The notes beneath the pieces were generated by a model. The model saw nothing but the letters and a program-made list of their open reading frames with translations. It searched no databases and was not told the origin of the DNA. DNA of 64,000 nucleotides from Karstenula rhodostoma CBS 690.94 (lineage: Eukaryota > Ascomycota > Dothideomycetes > Pleosporales > Didymosphaeriaceae). Made by a program: the position numbers and the translations under genes. Numbering within the stretch: position 1 is the stretch's first letter; every line of letters begins with the position of its first letter. Shown here piece after piece: positions 22,201 to 31,780 of this stretch. The stretch lies in the NCBI GenBank assembly GCA_010093485.1, contig MU001507.1:1128844-1192843 (forward strand). Reading direction: 5' to 3'.

Positions 22201-22870
22201 CATAAACCCAGCAGCGCTGTTCTGTCCTTTCTGCAGGCGTCCCCCTGCTGCGCGTACCTTGGCTGCGTACGGAAGAGGTATACATGCGGTCGGGGACCTG
22301 ATGATAGCTCTCAAGGAAAAGGGCAAGTGGATCCACATCTGGTGCCGCACGTGTGGGAAAGCTCGCCGGTATATGGAACGAGAGTGCGCGCGGGGCGCGC
22401 CAGAGCCTGTGGACCAGTCCTCATGCGAGGAATGCAAGCTTGAAGCACTTGAGAACGCACGCCGAGCCGAAGAGGAAGCGCGCCGTGCTGCAGCAGAAGC
22501 TGCGCAACTCGCTCACCAGCTCAATGTTGCAGAGCGGCGGGAGAGGATCATACAGGCTCAGTGGGAACTCTCGGTCGCAGAGCGAGCAAGGGCAGAGCTC
22601 GAGTACCCCGTGAAGAAATGCCCTGGGTGCGGAGTCAGATCGCAGAAGAGCTATGGCTGCGACCATGTCCAATGCCCTATTAAGACGTGTGGGGTGCATT
22701 GGTGTTGGAGCTGCACTAAGATATTTACCCAGCGTAATATATATGGACACATGAGTCAAGCGCATGGTGGATGGGACGCGGAAGGAGCATGGGGTGGAGT
22801 TCGTTATCGGATGGGATTTGAGAACGACGAAGATGATTACGATGAGTACTATGACGAGCCTGAGAACTGA
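19276..22870 (+). CDS. von Willebrand A domain fused to RING/RBR-type ubiquitin ligase modules
   Basis: Exons 19276-20790 and 20921-22870. The 130-base intron has GTGAGT, GCTAAC and ATCCAG, and the frame is continuous (VKS joined to AEDLPLHIAATPM). 1154 residues. Residues about 10-240 form a vWA domain with the metal-site motif DATSS (D17, T19, S21). A long middle region is followed by zinc-ribbon-like cysteine clusters (about 660-780). A RING-like module lies near 889-940 (CSLCFSELPNARLFPAC, later CPFC). A charged Ala/Glu-rich coiled coil (about 1010-1065) leads to a C-terminal RBR Rcat-like module: CPGCG, then GCDHVQC, then CGVHWCWSC, then HMSQAHGG. By analogy with RBR ligases the Cys of GCDH would be catalytic. 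Role as an E3 ligase is inference. No frame damage in 3.5 kb. Confidence 0.85.
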
Positions 22871-24442
22871 ATAAAGCCAACACAGCGTTTGGCAAAAAAG
22901 ATTTCCTTGACTGAACAGCGAAAAGGAACGCACTATGTCCATGTGGATAAAGTGCTTTGCGAAATTTCAATAGCTGCCTCTACCCTAGAAGAAACTGCGA
23001 TGACACACCCGCTCTATTAACGTCTCGCCCGTACATGTCAACGAATCTGTGGTCACTTGCCCAGTGACTAAGAGTCCCGCTGCTACTGCGCCAGCAAGCA
23101 ACAGTGCGTATGGAGCTTTGGACGCGAATCTGGAAGCGTTGTTGTATGGGATGTAAGTTGACGCCTCCCAAGTCTACACTACGGGCAAGTCTTCCAGATG
23201 CTCAGCACGATTGATTGAGAGCCAATACGATGCAAGTTTTTGAATTGTGAGCTGTGAACTGCAGAGACATCGAAGGATGCTAGGTCCGCTGCGCCAGTGT
23301 CGCTTTCATAGAGAGGTTTTAAGCGTATTCAGATACATTGTGCGAAATATTCGAAGCATCGGCAGCAATTACTCCTTGCCCAGGATATAATGGGTAACTC
23401 GATGTTCGGGAAACATCCTGCTTACAGTAAGAGTTCAAGTCTAAAGGTTCTCCAGCCCCAGGAAATGTCTTCCTGTCATGTAAGCAGCAGGATCAGGAGG
23501 CTGTTGGGCTAGTAGCCCGGGGGGCCGGCTCTGTAGAGGAGCGGCGCGTTGCTTGAAGTTTGGGCGACGATTACGACGGCGCGTCTTCGAATAGTGACTG
23601 CTCGCGATCGAATTGTTAGGCAGGCAGCAGCGCACGCACGAATATTTCTTGAGACTATAGAGTCTTCTTTCTTCAGACACCTGAATCCTAACAATCGAAT
23701 CCTGACAATCGAATCCTGATAATCGAATCCTGGCAATATCTCAACCATGTTCGCACAACCACAGGCTTGCTCATGTAAGCAGCAGTAATTTTGGCCTTCG
23801 AAGTGAGTTGAAGTGAGTTTGCAGCGTTGAGATTTGTCAGCTGATTCAACTACGACCTCGGGAGAGAATTATAGCAGTCAAACTTTGTGGCCCATGCAGC
23901 TCACGGAGGCCTTCGGCAGCGGTTTCCAAGTCCGTCCTTCAAGTGCGCTGCCATCTCTTTCGCTCTTATGGTCATCGCCACGATGACTTCTTCGCTCCGC
24001 ATTCGCATGGTGAGTATTGTGGGTATCCAGGTATCGTTTTGACGCTTAGTTCGGCGGTGGTGCAGTGACGACACTGCTGGTTCCGAGCGCGACCACCCCT
24101 GCTCCTCAACACTACCTAAAGGAACCTCGAAAGACGCTCCAAAATCGACGGACTCAACGTGTGGATCCATCGCTACCGACTCCCAGGGGCGATCGGATCA
24201 TGTATCCTTACAGTCAAGTAGCAAACGCCCCCAACCCGTGTGTTGACCCGCCGGGATCACGTGGCCTGGCAATCGCACTCAAGAATACTCTCTCCGCATT
24301 ACGGATGGAGGTAAAAGTATGCGCTTGTGTTACATTGTCATTATGTATTATTAGGCAATACATGCACTGTGGGTTTGAGGGGTATATTGTAGCTCACTTA
24401 CCTCGCATAGTGCGTCACCGTATTCCGGGGTACACTGGTTGA
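22871..24442. other. 1.6 kb without a recognisable gene
   Basis: Short unrelated frames only, apart from a tandem repeat at 23683-23737. No RNA gene seen. Confidence 0.4.
23683..23737 (+). repeat. 14-base tandem repeat, four units
   Basis: Units GAATCCTAACAATC, GAATCCTGACAATC, GAATCCTGATAATC and GAATCCTGGCAAT (last one incomplete). Confidence 0.85.
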
Positions 24443-25308
24443 GTGTATTCCTGGACGGGTGAATATCCCTTCCCGAATACTGTAACTCTAATATTAAGGC
24501 CTAGAGATCATATATTGAACTCTGTATCTATCTGGCCTGATCGGCGTTTGAATGGGTATGTATATAGTAGAAGCTTTGGTGGCGTAAGCTACCCGTACTT
24601 GGGCACTTGGTACTTAGGCCGTTCGCCATGCCCAATGTTGAACTCCATGGCCAATCACGGATGGCTTCCTCATGATGGCAAGAACATTGATCTTGTTACC
24701 ATTCAAACCGCCTTTCAGGCCGCTATGGGCTTCTCGACGGAGTCCTTCGTCGGCATCACGCAGCAGGCCCTCGCTGTTTCGACAACGGGCAACAGTTCGA
24801 CGTTTCACCTGCGCGACCTGGCTCACCACAATGCAATCGAACACGACGGCTCGCTATCACGGAATGACCAGTTCTTTGGCGATGACCTACACTTCAACCC
24901 TACAATCTGGGCGGCGACCGCGCGGCGATACGGCATCAGGGTCCCTTCTAGCTCGCCAGTCATCACCGTGAAGACGGCTGCAAAGGCCCGTGCTGCCCGA
25001 GTTAAGGATGCGAAGGTCTTCAATCCAGCCTTCAACCTGATGGACCAGTCGGGGAGCATAGGGGGAACCAGTGTCTTCTTGACGGCCTTCTGGGACGACG
25101 GTGCAGGTGGCGTCCCGAAGGATTATGCACATGTTCTTTTCGGTAAGTACATTCTGGTCGTGGATGTTGGATGGTTTGTGTGCTGGGCTTACTGACCTGT
25201 TCAATAGAGGAGGAGCGCATCCCGTATGCGGAAGGTTTTGTGAAGGGAAACCATACTTTGGCGGACGTTGTCGCCATGATATCTGCCGTCAGTGCTGTCG
25301 AAGTATAA
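24443..25308 (+). pseudogene. Heme-thiolate peroxygenase / haloperoxidase family, 5' end missing
   Basis: Member of the unspecific-peroxygenase (chloroperoxidase-like) family, normally secreted and heme-containing. The PCP motif with the heme-ligating cysteine is present (RSPCPMLNSMANHGWLPHDG), followed by EHDGSLSRND, the EHD acid-base motif and downstream serine. Exons: through 25142 and 25208-25308. Intron 25143-25207 (GTAAGT to AATAG) joins VLF to EEERIPYAEGF, the expected C-terminal element. Upstream of the PCP motif I find no start methionine with a signal peptide and no splice that joins one. The sequence there (24443-24615) is AT-rich and unlike the family. I infer loss or replacement of the first exon. 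Confidence 0.65.
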
Positions 25309-25795
25309 GATCGAAACGTCTCTGCTTTTTAGACAATAACTATTGCTGATCCCGAGGAAAAGCCCATTCCTCTTAGACCATCGTATGTCGCCGAATTGAT
25401 CTTGAGTGAAGTCACTCCTCGCGCCTGGCAATGTCACAAATTGCAACCTGGTTTCGATTCTCCGTCGCCACTACCGATCAATCCTTACCCAACCTGTATT
25501 GATACTGTTCACGCGGTTTCCACAGATGATTGTGCACAAATACAGAACACACTTAATAATTCACCAGATTGTGTCAAACCGTAGAGTAGGCTTCAGTAGC
25601 TTTGGTTTAATGGTACTTGCTAGTTAACGCATCTTTGATGAAGTCACGTGGTTTCCTCTGATAAATACCTCGTGAGTATGTGAGCAACTATAGCACCGTA
25701 CAATAGAAAGGCATATTTAAAAATCAATAAGAACCAGCATGTGGTGATCCCGGGGTCGTGGAAGACAGTAGGGAGGCGCCCGCGAGGAGGAGGGA

Positions 25796-25941
25796 CTCTC
25801 ACGGGAACATGAAGACCGGATATAAGCTAAGGCCTTAGCTAACAGATATAAGATAGTTAATCCTAGATTAACTCAGACTACTATACAAGTTTAAAGTCTT
25901 AACCTAATACTGTATCGCCGGTGTTCACCTTCTCGTGAGAG
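25796..25941 (+). mobile_element. MITE family 1, copy 1 (146 bp)
   Basis: Imperfect terminal inverted repeats: left end CTCTCACGGGAACATGAA, right end complement CTCTCACGAGAAGGTGAA, both continuing to ACCGG. Flanked by GAGGGA on both sides, a likely 6-base target duplication (purine-rich, so some doubt). Non-coding. Confidence 0.8.
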
Positions 25942-26308
25942 GAGGGAGTGTTGAGGTGATCGGTAGGGTAAGTCACGTGTAACCTCAGAAGTGGACCAGC
26001 AGCACCACCTATATCCGTGTCGCCCTCCTCCTCAGGGCCTATCCGCGCATTCAGCCTTCCTATTGTTTCCTCGAGCTTCTTTATAGTATCCTTAAAGCAC
26101 TAATACGCTACTGCAATACGTGGTTCTTCTAAATAGCGTTGTCCAAGGCTTCCCTGAGTGAAATATAAAACACAACTTCCTGTCCTACTAAAGTTAGATA
26201 TTATAGTTTTAGAATTGTCATGGATGCACATACGGATTATTCTTCGAGGTTATTTATTCGGCGGCGCAACAGGTCCATGTCGTTTCCAGGTTCCATTCGC
26301 ACACCCTC

Positions 26309-26370
26309 CTCTCACAGGAAGGCAAACACCGGCGATACAGTATTAGGTTAATATTATAAACTTGTATCAA
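26309..26370 (-). mobile_element. MITE family 1, copy 2, truncated
   Basis: Inverted relative to copy 1. Starts CTCTCACAGGAAGGCAAACA and matches the family's 3' end through CTTGTAT, then diverges. The opposite terminus is absent. Confidence 0.7.
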
Positions 26371-26571
26371 ATATAATACTTCGCGAGCTTCTGGAAGCCG
26401 CGGCAACACGCAATACATGAACTCTGTAGGGTGCCAAAACACAATTTCAAACAGCTCAAACACGTACATGTTGTAATTGGCTAAGCTATCACGTGAGGAA
26501 AAAACCCAGTGCCCCGAAGACCCGAGCGCTTGAGTACATACACGGCGCAAAAGAACAACCCCATCCAGCCC

Positions 26572-27620
26572 CTACCCTCTCAATTCCGTAGCGTGCCCCA
26601 CAATCCCCGTTTTTTCCTCCTCACTCAACCTCATCCCAAACCACTTCTCCAGCGCCTCGTATCTTTCCGCTTCCGTGCTACACTCCTGCACAACCCTCGT
26701 CTTGCCCCCCGTGTTCTCCTTGACCACCCCATTCACCAGCATCCTCTTCCCATACACCTCCATCTCGCCCTCCTCCCCGCCCTCCTTCTGCCTCCGCAGG
26801 AACTTGATGATCAGCATTGTAAAAGTCTGGAAACTCTCCGGATGGCTGCCAGCGTACCAATTCATAATCTTAAAGTCGGCCTCCAGAAACTCCAGCAGGG
26901 GAAACGCGTAGAACGAATTCCACTCCACCTCCTCACCGTTACGATACTGGTAGATCCAGAGCTTCGTCTCCTCTGTCTGCACCACCTGCTGCGGGATGTG
27001 GCCGTACACAAGGCGGTTCTCCTGCGGAGAGATGTTAGTAGTCGTGTGGCCGTGGACGAGCGGGATGGGCGTCGTGGGCGCGTCGCCGCCAAAGCCGACG
27101 TCAAGCATGTATTTGTCGCCGCTCGGCAGCGTCACGATGTTGACGAGGTGCACCCAGCCAATGTAGGCGCCGGCGGGGATGCCGTTCTCGCGCAGGCGGA
27201 TCCGCACGCCCGCCATGTAGGCGGTGAAGCCGAGGCCGCGGAGCACGTGGTTGAAGAGGATGCTGGGCTTGATTGGTTATGCGTGGCAGTAGGTTGAGAA
27301 GGTTGGGTACCTGTTTTCCATACAGTATCCTGGTGCACGTTAGCTTATATGAGTGCGCCCTGGTCCGCCAACACACCTCCACGGCCGCGGTTGTCGGTGA
27401 TGATTTTCTTGAATGCATCCTGGGGGTAGATTGAGATCTTCTTGCTCGAGGAGTAGTGCAATGTCAGATTATCATAGGGAATCGTCGATATCGTGTGCAC
27501 GTGCAACTGCGTAAGGAAGGCGAGATCGTGGATGGGTTTGTTGGCGGGGTGGTATTTTGCAGGCAGTCCAATGTGGTGGACGTATGCAGAAAGCTGCTCT
27601 GGTGATAGCGATGAAGCCAT
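26572..27620 (-). CDS. NAT1: Arylamine N-acetyltransferase
   Basis: Acetylates (or malonylates) arylamines and hydroxylamines; in fungi linked to xenobiotic detoxification. Exons on the minus strand: 27620-27377, 27329-27311 and 27262-26572, giving 317 residues. The middle exon is only 19 bases and encodes the GYCMENS segment with the catalytic cysteine (C84). Its flanking introns are 47 and 48 bases, both GT-AG. The triad is complete: Cys in RGGYC, His in GWVHLVNIV, Asp in YMLDVGFGG. Start ATG 27620-27618 (MASSLSPEQLSAYVHHIGLP). Single-copy in the window, intact. It lies between two direct copies of a dispersed repeat (25746-26415 and 27826-28012). The symbol follows the fungal NAT family and the exact ortholog is not determined. 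Confidence 0.92.
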
Positions 27621-27825
27621 TGGAGCCAGCTTAGTTGCGAAGTTCGTTTAAGGTTTGGGGTTGTGATAGATGCTGTTGCGAAAGTTTTGGTGTTGCATGT
27701 TAAAAAGATGGTGTGACTCACCAATGAGAGTTGAGCACACAGCACGACATCCCGGCCTCGGAGCTCGGTGCTTACACGAATGATTCATATACGATTTGAA
27801 AGGCCATCCTACCTTGACATGTGGG

Positions 27826-28012
27826 AATCCCGGAGCCGTGGAACACGATAGGGAGTCGCCCGTGGGTGCCTGTGGAGGGAATGTAGGGGCGATCAGTGGG
27901 GTGAATCACGTGGGAACCTGGGCTCTAGGACTATCGTCGTCTCAACCATCTCAACACTCAAATTTTAATACTTCGCGCGCTCGGGCAAGCCGCGGCAAAA
28001 CACACCATCTCA
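27826..28012 (+). repeat. Dispersed repeat copy B
   Basis: AATCCCGGAGCCGTGGAACA through AATCACGTG and AATACTTCGCGCGCTC matches copy A but lacks its nested MITEs. Same orientation as copy A. The remaining part of the 27621-28159 gap shows nothing else. Confidence 0.55.
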
Positions 28013-28159
28013 ACACTGCTATGGAGAATTCTACCTTAACCGTGGTGTAGCAAGATTCCTCAGTAGGATAATTAGCAAGGAAAATAGAAATACAGTTTTA
28101 CGCACGCGAATGATGTAGCAAAGGAAGAGTATTTTCAATCAATGTCGTCTGCAGTACCG

Positions 28160-29336
28160 TCACTCATCATCTACAACCTCCCAAGTGACTACCTTGACCA
28201 CATAACTCATAGTATCGCCATCTCCATGATGAGGAAACTCCTGGCTCCTAAAACCGAACTTGGTTGGCCCGATCCACCTCCACGTTTCCACACCGTCGCC
28301 TTCTACTCCCTGTCCATTTACTACTAGCCTTCTACCATCCCGCCTCTTCCAAACCCAGTAGTCGCGCCGAGAGAACATCTCATTGATCACTGCATCTAGC
28401 TCCTTGAGCTTGAGCTCGATGGTCTCAAACTCTACAGTCATTCTTTGCACGCTGGAAGGCAGCTTGATGTCACGAAGGGGAAGGAATGCTTCCTGCCCGA
28501 TGGGAAAGATGGGTGCGTTCGTCTCCGAGTTCCACCAATCTGTGTAGCGGAGGGTAAGTATCATAGTAGTTGGGAGACAGACATCAAGTCGATTCCGGAA
28601 GAGGCTGTCGAGTCCCTGTCGGAGGTGACACATCTGGCCAAAGATATGGTAGTGATGAATACGAGCCCAATGTTCCTACAACGAGTCAAAATACATGTCA
28701 CAGTCCCGTTTTTGAAGGCTAGCTTACTGGCTTGAACCAGTTGGCTCGTGGATGGACATAGGAATGCACAGATGTGTACTTGGACATGGTATACGGTGTC
28801 GGTGCTCTCTGTTTCTGCGATATGTAGAAGCAGACTTCCAGGCCCTGAAGCGGAAGCAGCTTGGTCTCGTCGTACACCTGTCAAATCAGTACATGTAAGC
28901 ACGCACCCTACAGACAACAACGACTGTGTCGACCCACCCTCTTGCATGTCCTCAGCAGATCCGTGTCCACTGTTTTCAGTCCCCTATACCCCGGCCGATC
29001 CACATATCTTCGAGACAGTACATTGCCATACCCTCGGAATTTTGTCTCACTGAGCCTTCCCATCCACTCGTTGCCCTCAGGCACATATTCGGTCAACGCC
29101 AGTCCGAAGATCTCATTTCTGATTTCGGGCGGGATCTTACCAAACAACGGCGATTGAAACTGGTCGCATACATCGCCTTGCACCGCAAATGACGCAGGCG
29201 CCGGGTATGATTCCAGTTCCTCCGAGCTTGGGAAGGTAGTAAGCGGGTTCTTCTTTGCTGCTGGCTCAGCTGGTGATGATATCCCACGACGAACGAACAG
29301 GTCGCGAATGTCGACAAGGGGAATAAAACCGACCAT
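28160..29336 (-). CDS. DUF7730-like fungal protein of unknown function
   Basis: Exons on the minus strand: 29336-28938, 28877-28728 and 28675-28160. All junctions are phase 0 with short GT-AG introns (60 and 52 bases), and the whole 354-residue frame is open. The N-terminal landmark QSPLFGKIPPEIRNEIFGLA is the F-box-like element of this fungal family, followed by LLRTCKRVYDETKLLPL and the EHWARIHHYHIFGQM segment. The C-terminal half (LTLRYTDWWNSE, then RRDYWVWKRRDGRRLV) completes it. Start chosen at ATG 29336-29334 because the upstream in-frame residues do not look like the family. Function unknown; possibly an adaptor. Family name from memory. Confidence 0.82.
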
Positions 29337-29816
29337 GATTCGAATCGGGTTTGGCGTTTCAAGCGATTTTTGGTTTCGCAATGTGCCAGTAAGACCACCT
29401 GGCCATGCAGCTGAGGTGGTAGCGTGCGTGCTGTACGCTTTAGGAAAGTGTTTGGATATGGAGGTGGCAGTGCAACAAGCGCCGTGGCAGCATACGCGAA
29501 GTCCGTACAAAGATCGGACGACGCCGTCCCATGCTGAGAGAAAGACGCACTGGAAGATGGGGACACGCACTGGGGCACGTGAAGATCTTAAGTGGCAATG
29601 TGGGTGCAAGCACGAGGCGGGGCGTAGGCAACCAGCCAGGCTATCAGATGGCTGTCGCTCTTTTCTACTTCGAGTCATGAAACCCCACGTCATCTCACCT
29701 GCACACGCCATTCTTATTTTGTAGGAAAATCGTGATCGATTGCATGATGCTAACTCAAAACCAATGGAAACAAATCGTAACGCTATCATCAATGCCCAAC
29801 ACAGTACAAACATTCC

Positions 29817-31214
29817 TCAAGGCATCTGCACGCTCTGCCAATCATCAACGCTATCAAAAAAGTCCATGTTAGCATCCATATCCTTCTCCAGATCCTCGGG
29901 CGTTTTCCACCTTCGTTGATCAGACATGTGTCCTCCATCCGCCTTGTGCGCCTCAAACCACTCCCTGCACATAGTTCTCCACGATTTTCTCTCCTGCAAC
30001 CCTTGCAACCGCCAGTGACTCTCGTCAATGCCCTGGCCGTCTTCTACGAATCTGACGTATTCCACACTACCAAACGACCGGCGGAGAATGCGCACGACCA
30101 TCTGCACGTAAGTTGGATCTATACCCTGTAGGTCGAGGGTGAGGGTGTGTAGGTTCAGCTCGCGCGCTAGGTCCCGGATCTGGCAGCGCCAGAAGTACTG
30201 TAGGCCATGCGGTGAGGTATACGCGGGTGGATCGAAGAGCAGGAAGACCGGGTCGGGAGATAGCCAACGCAGGCAGTGTAAGGGAGCTAGAGAGGAGAAC
30301 TTGAAGGTTACGCGGCGCAGGTTCTCGCGATTCACCGGACCAGAGATCCAGAGGAAGTTTGTGAAGCCGGTGAGCTCGAATTGGAACCTCGTTGTGCGAT
30401 AGATCCAGGGCGCCATGTGCGTGTTCACGAATTTGCAGACTCGTAACATGGTAGATATCGTGATGGGTGAGTTGGATTTAGGATAGAAGTTCTCGTGGAT
30501 GTGAGGAACTGGGACGTCCGATGTCCGGTGACGGCATGGCCGGAACATACCAGTGAGTCCAGCGGCATTAACCCAGATGATGTCCTGGATCTCCTGTGGC
30601 AGCTTGAGGAACTGGTGGAACACTGGGCCAATCGTGATGGCATTTTTGGGCTCCGCCTCACGTGCCAATTTCTGGCGGCGCGACGTAACCTCCACGTCTT
30701 GCTTAGCTGCCGTGGATATCCTAGGCCGTGTCTCCTTGATCCAGAGCTCCCTAAACGCCTTCGACCTGGTCTTTGCTTGTATCATCAGAGAGTGTTCCTT
30801 GTTAAAGAAATCACGAGCACTCATCCATCCCGACCCGGACCGGACAACCAAAGCATATCTCGCGCCTGCCGTGCGCGGAGGGAAGAGGCGAACCACGATT
30901 TTCTTCCGTACTTCTGTGTAACAAGTGTAGGCGAGATCACATTTGACAGACTTTCCAAGCCCGTATGTTTCGTCGATATTCGGGCTAGCAATGACGGCAA
31001 TCTTACCGTGGAACTGCGAGCTTGAATCGTGGTTTGAAGCCCACCGTGTGAGATGCTTAGCGAAAACGCGACGGTATTGCTCTTGAATCAACCACTTCGT
31101 AACTGTTGGCAGGGCAGCCGTTGGCGGAGGCTCCAGCGGCTTTGTCGGGGAAGTATATGCTGGGATTGAGACGGGCTTCCTTGGACCCAACACCATTTTG
31201 TCGTGCCTAGACAT
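29817..31214 (-). CDS. Hypothetical F-box-like/2EXR-like protein
   Basis: Single exon, 465 residues, start ATG 31214-31212. The N-terminal 200 residues are basic and unrecognised. At about residues 205-235 FHQFLKLPQEIQDIIWVNAA has the pattern of the F-box-like/2EXR elements of fungal hypothetical proteins, followed by an MLRVCKFVNTHMAPWIYRTT segment and a C-terminal part predicted to be alternating strand/helix (LARELNLHTLTLDLQGIDP). Acidic C-terminus. I do not recognise a specific function. Same strand as the DUF7730-like gene downstream and as the AT-hook gene upstream. The 480-base gap 29337-29816 shows no gene. Confidence 0.75.
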   Translation of the reverse strand: MSRHDKMVLGPRKPVSIPAYTSPTKPLEPPPTAALPTVTKWLIQEQYRRVFAKHLTRWASNHDSSSQFHGKIAVIASPNIDETYGLGKSVKCDLAYTCYTEVRKKIVVRLFPPRTAGARYALVVRSGSGWMSARDFFNKEHSLMIQAKTRSKAFRELWIKETRPRISTAAKQDVEVTSRRQKLAREAEPKNAITIGPVFHQFLKLPQEIQDIIWVNAAGLTGMFRPCRHRTSDVPVPHIHENFYPKSNSPITISTMLRVCKFVNTHMAPWIYRTTRFQFELTGFTNFLWISGPVNRENLRRVTFKFSSLAPLHCLRWLSPDPVFLLFDPPAYTSPHGLQYFWRCQIRDLARELNLHTLTLDLQGIDPTYVQMVVRILRRSFGSVEYVRFVEDGQGIDESHWRLQGLQERKSWRTMCREWFEAHKADGGHMSDQRRWKTPEDLEKDMDANMDFFDSVDDWQSVQMP

Positions 31215-31780
31215 CGGCGTGGTCGAAATATTCCCGCGATCGTCGACGAATCGGCTCGGGCTGGCTTAAGAATGGTTGCGCCAATAATGTGTGACGACAC
31301 GAATAGTAATGTTCGCGTCAATACACTTCGCAAGTTGTAGATTCCGGACAGGATTGTTTTCAACTCTCGAGACTGGACTGGTCTCTGTCGCTGCGTGCTC
31401 AAGTGCCAGCCACTCGGGCTGTGTATGACGATTGAAACGAAGGTAAGAGGTAACACCGAAAGAGCACAATCACTGCGGGTGTGGGGTAGAATGGATGTGG
31501 GAAAGGGGGGAGTTGAGAAGGGACGGGCCGTACATGCAATAGATCTTGCGATCTGGGGGGTGCATCTTTTTTGACGACCATCATGTCTGATGATGAAACA
31601 GGTGGGGCGACATTCACTGATTGGCTGTGGGAACAGGGAACGCGATCCTCTCCGGTTAGCAAGCTTGGGAGCTCGCACCTCGGGCTGAACGCGGTGCCTT
31701 GATTTAAAAGCTGCGGCTGCGGCTGCGGGGTATCTTATCTTGCAAACGACTACAAGCCCCTAGAAACAATGCACTCAGCA
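31215..31780. other. Intergenic, nothing seen
   Basis: Presumed promoter of the preceding minus-strand gene and 3' flank of the AT-hook gene. A short GCTGCG repeat lies near 31710. Confidence 0.4.

Larger units (their letters stand above)
25746..26415 (+). repeat. Dispersed repeat copy A, carrying nested MITEs
   Basis: Starts GATCCCGGGGTCGTGGAAGA and shares its left part (through GTCACGTG near 25980) and a right part (AATACTTCGCGAGCTTC near 26375, GCCGCGGCAA) with copy B at 27826-28012. Two MITEs lie inside. A minus-strand frame at about 25985-26135 reads like a coiled-coil remnant (KDTIKKLEETIGRLNARIG), perhaps from a larger transposon. Boundaries approximate. Confidence 0.55.

Noticed and set aside
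23683..23737. CRISPR-like array
   Set aside because: Units are directly adjacent with no spacers, four units only, eukaryotic context.
26509..27297. 262-codon plus frame antisense to the N-acetyltransferase
   Set aside because: Shadow of a high-identity gene on the other strand; His/Leu/Arg-rich and unconserved.
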